DNA of 64,000 nt from NCBI RefSeq assembly GCF_001649575.2, contig NC_051449.1:19785625-19849624 (forward strand). Reading direction: 5' to 3'. A program made the position numbers and the translations under genes. Of the stretch, positions 59,098 to 64,000 are shown piece by piece (the stretch's first letter is position 1; each line of letters opens with the position of its first letter). The notes under the pieces are model-generated. The model was given only the letters and a program-made list of their open reading frames with translations. It was not told the origin of the DNA and did no database searches. The DNA comes from Kryptolebias marmoratus. Taxonomy: Eukaryota; Chordata; Actinopteri; Cyprinodontiformes; Rivulidae.

Positions 59098-59925
59098 TAG
59101 TCACAAATTTACATACGCTAAAATTACTTTGACTTGAAACAATTTTGGAAAGCCAAGATGATGATGTTATGATTTTGGAAGTTTTTGATTGGTTAGTTGA
59201 CAACACCTGAGTTAACTGGAGGCACACCTGTGGATGTATAGGGCAGAGGTAGCTGGGTGGTCCTTAATCCATGGTGGTCTGATGGAACTAAAACTGATCT
59301 GTTTGACCTTATTAACCATCATTACATTTGGAGGAAAAAAAGAGGAAGTTTAAAAGCCTGAGGACACCATCCTAACTGTGAAGTACGGGGGTGGTAGCAT
59401 CATGGTGTGGGGTGTTTTACTGCAGGAGGGACTGGTGCACTTCATAAAATAGATGATGACATGAGGAAATATTGAAGCAACATCCCAAGACATCAGACAG
59501 GAAGTTAAAGGTTGGACACAAACAGGTCTTCAAATGGACAATGTCCCTCAGCAGACTGTTGAATTAGTTACAAACAGGCTTCAGGACAACAAAGTCAGTG
59601 TTTCAGAGCGACCATCACAAAGTCCTGATCTCAGTCCCATAGAGAGTTTGTGCTCAGAGCTGAAAAGACAACAAACCGGACTCAGTTCCACCAGTTCTGT
59701 CAGGAGGAACGGGACTAAATTACAGCAAATTATTGAGAGAAGTTTGTGGAAGAAAACCCAAAATGTTTGACCCAAGTCAGACAATTTAAAGACAACACTA
59801 CAAAATACTAAGAAAGTGGATGGAAACTTGTGACTTTGAAGAAATTATTGTAAAAAAAAAAAAAATAAATCTCTCTTATTTGGGCATGTCAGACTTTTTA
59901 TGCAGTGTATGTAAACATGTGGTTT
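59098..59925 (+). mobile_element. Internally deleted Tc1-like element of the Sleeping Beauty-like lineage
   Basis: The left end has ACAAATTTACATACGCTAAA and CTGGAGGCACACCTGTGGAT; the right end has GCAGTGTATGTAAACATGT. The interior encodes only the C-terminal third of a transposase, in pieces: VKYGGGSIMVWGV, LQMDNVPQQTV, SERPSQSPDLSPIESLCSEL and IIERSLWKKTQ. The N-terminal DNA-binding half is deleted around 59280-59360. At about 830 bp it is half the usual 1.6 kb. The catalytic blocks are altered or interrupted, so it is inactive. Confidence -1.
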
Positions 59926-59929
59926 AAGC

Positions 59930-60780
59930 TGTAGAAAAGTTGAAAGTTTGTGGAAATAAGAAGAACTCATTTGCAAAAACTTTGGAAAGTTTAGACAGCT
60001 CAAAAGTTAGTGTGACATCAACACATTAAGTTGAACTTTCTGTGGAAAAATCCTTAATAATAAGCAAAGTCAGACGACTGCTTTGTTTCCATTTCAGAAG
60101 TGCATATGAAAAAAAAATGTTGGAGTAAATTCTTTTAACTGTATCATTTGATATAGTTCAGGATCTCCTTTATTTATGTTTGATCACATATAGGTACCGT
60201 TAAAAGTCATCAAAATTTGCCGTTCAGTCATCTAAAGCCCAACTTTTCCATGATTTCTTTAAACTTTGAATGTTTTTATTACGATGTATGACTGAGCTAC
60301 AGAGATCCAAAGAGGGCCAAAACACCATTGTTATCAATGTGAAACTTATATGCAGTACAGTTGACCATTAGTCATAGCACACTATTCCCAATTTAACCAC
60401 ATGTTTTGATGTATTTAGTTAAAGAAAATTGTGACAGAATCGTAGATTAGTGGCTGAATAGTGCATGTGCACTGGCATTGTTAATAATATCTGCTATACA
60501 CATGCCTCCCATCAGCCTGCCTCTGGTGTGTGCCTAAAACAGAGCGGGTGCACCTAACATCTGGAGGCATGTTGCATCACAATCCACTTTAGACGACAGG
60601 GACAACTAACTTCACTAATCAGCAAATGTTTGCCCTGAAGGTGATGACTTTAACCAACCAGGTGATGGGGCCAGTCGTGGTGGGTCCAGCTACATGGTGG
60701 TCTGGGCCCTTGCCTGTTTTTCCACTCTCTCCAGTCGCAGTGTGGAGTCCTGAGTCTATTCTTGGTTCAGTGTGTAGGTG
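59930..60780. other. No gene recognised
   Basis: AT-rich to 60480, then more balanced. No motif or exon series found. Confidence -1.
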
Positions 60781-60804
60781 TTGAAGTGCTGAATCAGACT
60801 CAGC

Positions 60805-60955
60805 ATGATGATGGAGGAGGAGGAGGAGGAGGAGGAAGAGGAGGACAGATGTGGTGCTGACAAGCCCTTGAAAAACCTACCCGACGCCGGCGACCAGCAA
60901 CCCCCACTGACCTTCACTGCTGTTTACTCACAAAGAAAAATAAATAAAGTTGAGC
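60805..60955 (+). other. GGA-rich frame followed by AATAAATAAA, status unclear
   Basis: A (GGA)n tract encodes acidic residues after ATGATGATG, continues as DRCGADKPLKNLPDAGDQ, and the overlapping sequence contains AATAAATAAAG at 60939-60949. A pyrimidine-rich acceptor-like site precedes it near 60732. It could be a 3'-terminal exon or chance low-complexity sequence. Weak support. Confidence -1.
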
Positions 60956-61139
60956 TGTTTTTCTCGTTCAGCTTTGTGTGTCGTGTGTTTTGTCCCTGCT
61001 CTCAGTGTGGACTGAGCTAATCCTCACAGCTGTTTCTTGTCAAGAACATTCAGTGACTTTACGAGGACATCTAGTGTTGAATGTCTGGTAATATTTTATA
61101 GAGCCAACAACTCTGTAGCTATTATTGCTGCATTATTAT

Positions 61140-61875
61140 CTACCAGCCCTGTAAGGGAAAAGTTGACGATGATGTTTTTGCTCGTGTCACATGTCTGTTA
61201 GCGAAATATATCATGAACCACTGGATAAATTTTGATGAAACCTGCAGAAAGTAACCATTAAATGTACGTCTGCAATTAGTTAACTTTTGGAGTCAACCTG
61301 ATACAAGATGGCTGTCACAGCCAGCTGAGCTTGAAAAACACTTAAATGGCTTTAAATCAGCTAATTTTACAGATACTGACATAAAACTTTGTGTGGTTGC
61401 AGCTGAGACTGATCACCAACATACACCTTGAGTGCAAACTGATTGCACAAGAACTTTAACATTTTGTCCCTAACTATTTGGAATGAACTATGTCTGTCTG
61501 TTAGCAAAATATCTCAAGAACCACTGGCCGGATTTCAATAAAACTTTAAAAAAAAACATTCAATGTATATCTACAACTGATTAATTTTTGGAGTCAATCT
61601 AATATAAGATGGCTGTCACAGCTAATCAATATTAGCCAACACAAAAATGGCTATAACTCAGTCAGTTTTAAAGATATTGAGCTAAAAGATTATATGGTAG
61701 TGGCTGAGAGTCATCTCTTAGAGTGACTTCTTGTCCATAACACTTTTTCTAAAGCTTTGACCAAAACAGCTACAACTCATCATTTCTCATCATAAGATGA
61801 TCTTAGTCTAAAACGCTGGTGTGAAATGCAGTGGGTGATATGCATTACTTGAAGACATGCTAGGTCCTTTAATCT
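61140..61875 (-). repeat. Dispersed repeat family B, two tandem copies
   Basis: 61140-61495 and 61495-61875 each carry AAAATATCTC(A)AGAACCACTGG-type, GGAGTCAACCTGATACAAGA-type and GATATTGAGCTAAAA-type blocks. The second ends in GCAGTGGGTGATATGCATTA and CTAGGTCCTTTAAT. Confidence -1.
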
Positions 61876-62670
61876 GTGGGGAAATACACCCAAGACTTTA
61901 ATTTTTGCCTCTTTTTGAGTTTATCTGCACTGGTTGCACTGTTTTTTATACTTTTAAGCTTGATTGCTCCCCCAGTGGTAGCAGGAGTTTTGACACGGCC
62001 GTTATCATTTGAATGATCTACAATTTGTTTTTAAAACATTCGAATTGTTCCAAAGACAAAATCCGAAAGCACTGCTCAGTGCATATCATGATCTAGTTGC
62101 AGGAAATTGTCTCCTGTATTTTTATCTATGATTGATCAAGATTTATAAAACCTATCTTTGTTATAGTGAGCAATATAAAGGTAACTATTGGTGTGACGGA
62201 AGCCATGTACAGCAAATAAAGGTCTTTAACAGATATAAAATAAATAAAACTGAGGTATGTCGTAGTATCGCAGGCTGGCTGAATAAAAAACAGCGGTTTT
62301 CTGTGGTTCACATCCCTCTGCAGGCCCTGACATGTGATCCAGGAAACAGTGGCCTGTCACATCCCACATCTCTCCAACAGAGGACAGATTATATGGCTGC
62401 ATTCCATCAGCCTTCTGGGTCAGGGCCATGATACAGTGAACTGACACTGAGACACTTGAAAAGAACCGAGGCATGCTCGCACCTGTCCCTGTAACACCGA
62501 GGCAAAATGGGGGCAATAAAAAACAGATTAGCTCTGCAGAGAAAGGGGTCACCTAGACAGAAAGCCTGGTCAGTCTGAGTACAAACTCCTGCCAGGGAAA
62601 TCACTACCGCTTGTACCAGTGAGTATCAGAAAAGGCATTCATATATAAATAAACTACTGTTAATTATCTA
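61876..62670. other. No gene recognised
   Basis: Short overlapping frames on both strands near 62130-62600 have no recognisable protein motif. Confidence -1.
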
Positions 62671-63130
62671 CAGTGCCTTGCAAAGTGTTGGATGTTTTCT
62701 GCTTTTATTGCTGTTGTAAATCAGTCATGATCACTATAAAATGGCCTTCTTTACAAAAAAAAAACATTTAAAAAGACCCTTTTATTGTCAAAGTGAAACT
62801 AAATTTATACAGAGTAACACCAATTAAATAAAAATATTTTATGTAAAATAAGTAGTTGCATTTTAAAATAAGTGTCCTAATTCAACTCAGGGGAAACATT
62901 ATTATTAGTACAAGTCAGGGGATTGGTACAAAAGGATTTTCAAGCTCCTAAACATCCCCAGGAGTTCTGTTAAATCCATCATCAAGAAATGGAAGGAATA
63001 TGGAACATGTGTAAATCTACCAAGAGCAAGACAGCCTCATAAACTGATGAGTGGCATGAGTCTCTTAATAATCTATACCAACTCAAGTCAAGATTTAATC
63101 TGAGTTTTTTTTTCAACAGTGGTTTTCTGT
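62671..63130 (+). mobile_element. Tc1-like element, 5' part (CAGTGCCTTGCAA end)
   Basis: Starts CAGTGCCTTGCAAAGTGTTG directly after TA (62669-62670). Later text, LLNIPRSSVKSIIKKWKEYG at 62944-63000 and TCVNLPRARQPHKLMS, is the helix-turn-helix region of a Tc1 transposase. The following coding part is lost. Right end not found. Confidence -1.
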
Positions 63131-63339
63131 TTGCCACTTGCCAATAAAGCTCAGTCTGGTAAAGAACCCAGAGAACAGTTGTTGAATGTAGAGTCTCACC
63201 ATCTCACCTGCTGAAGCTTTAACTCCTTCAGAGTGCCTCACAGGGGTCTTTGTGGTCTCTCTCACTGTTCTCCTTCTTCACGGTCACTCAGATTGTGAGG
63301 AAACTATTCTTTGTATGTAATCTATCAAACAAAAAGCAA

Positions 63340-63560
63340 TGGGTTTGAATTAACTGGCTCAAAATTTCACATATTGACTATCCTGCAGGAGTTCCACAAG
63401 GCTGTATTCTTGGTCCAGTTCTGTTTATATTTTAAATGAAAGATATATAATATGATATATTATAATAATTTACCCAATGTTTGCCAAATGTTAATTTCTA
63501 AATATGCAAATGAGACAGTTATATGTCATCTGTAATTCTTAATTACTCAAGTGTACTTAA
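63340..63560 (+). pseudogene. Degenerate LINE reverse-transcriptase fragment
   Basis: The frame at 63389 reads AGVPQGCILGPVLFIF and then stops. About 90 nt on, KYANETVICHL stands where functional elements have YADDT. These are adjacent conserved blocks of non-LTR reverse transcriptase. The catalytic DD pair reads NE, so this is a dead relic. Confidence -1.
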
Positions 63561-64000
63561 GTTGAATCTTGTATGACCTCTATAAAACAATCTGAAGATA
63601 TACTGTGTTTAATTTTTTTTTTGTCTTATTGTTTAGAAGCTTAATATTTAAATTAATTAAGACATCTTGGAATTCCTTTAAAAATATATTAATGAAGTGG
63701 CTAACACTGTTAAATTTCATCTTCAAAACTTTAAACAAATAAGACTATATGTGACAGTAGATGATGCTCAGATGTAGCTACATTTATTTTATTTTCCTGT
63801 AATGAATTTTTGGGTCACTTCTTGGTCATTCACAAACTGATTCACAAATCTTAAAACAATAAAAACACTTAAAAATTTTTTTTTTACTTCATCAGAGCAA
63901 CATTTTGGAGGACATAATTGTTAACTCTCCAGAATTGCATTAATTTTAAATATGATTTGACAGATTTGTCCCACCTGCTTTAAATGATTTTATCAAAGAG

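Overview
The window is vertebrate nuclear DNA, almost certainly from an acanthomorph teleost fish. It has intron-rich genes with GT/AG splice sites, AT-rich intergenic sequence crowded with fish-type transposons (Tc1-like, hAT, LINE 3' ends with ATGG-type tails, TTAA-flanked foldback MITEs, SINE-like repeats), one assembly gap of 512 N (11404-11915) and a single N at 54099. No prokaryotic operon, CRISPR array, viral gene, tRNA or rRNA gene was seen.

Three protein-coding genes can be assembled exon by exon, each with an intact reading frame. (1) Minus strand, 21333 to 12657: an 11-exon, 492-aa homologue of GAS8/DRC4, the dynein regulatory complex subunit of motile cilia. It looks diverged from the very conserved canonical GAS8, so it is probably a paralogue. 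A palindromic RFX-type X-box lies 100 bp upstream of its start codon. (2) Plus strand, 23629 to 32016: a 14-exon, 747-aa ZYG11-family substrate receptor of cullin-2 ubiquitin ligases. It has a BC-box, leucine-rich repeats and an armadillo-like domain that keeps the five residues known to bind N-terminal glycine degrons. (3) Minus strand, 57726 to 45579: a two-exon, 332-aa LRRC52-type auxiliary subunit of BK (Slo) potassium channels, split by an 11.1-kb intron. Genes 1 and 2 are divergent, about 2.3 kb apart, and in both the first coding exon is only the ATG. Nothing suggests that the three genes act in one pathway.

Layout: 1-12577 is gene-free and ends in a hAT element nested inside an older one. 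12657-21333 is the gas8-like gene; its introns hold a TA-flanked Tc1 element 30 bp from a splice donor, a LINE fragment and many copies of one dispersed repeat. 21334-23628 is the divergent intergenic region with both promoters. 23629-33000 is zyg11 with its 3' UTR. 33001-45578 is a gene-poor stretch of foldback MITEs and SINEs. 45579-57726 is lrrc52, whose intron carries two opposed LINE 3' ends, long microsatellites and a probable assembly duplication. 57727-64000 is the lrrc52 upstream region followed by Tc1, LINE and dispersed repeats.

No new multi-gene system is visible. The items most worth following are the diverged X-box-driven DRC4 paralogue, the ZYG11 paralogue with an intact glycine pocket, the start-codon-only first exons, the nested hAT pair with an exact 8-bp target duplication, and three unnamed dispersed repeat families.
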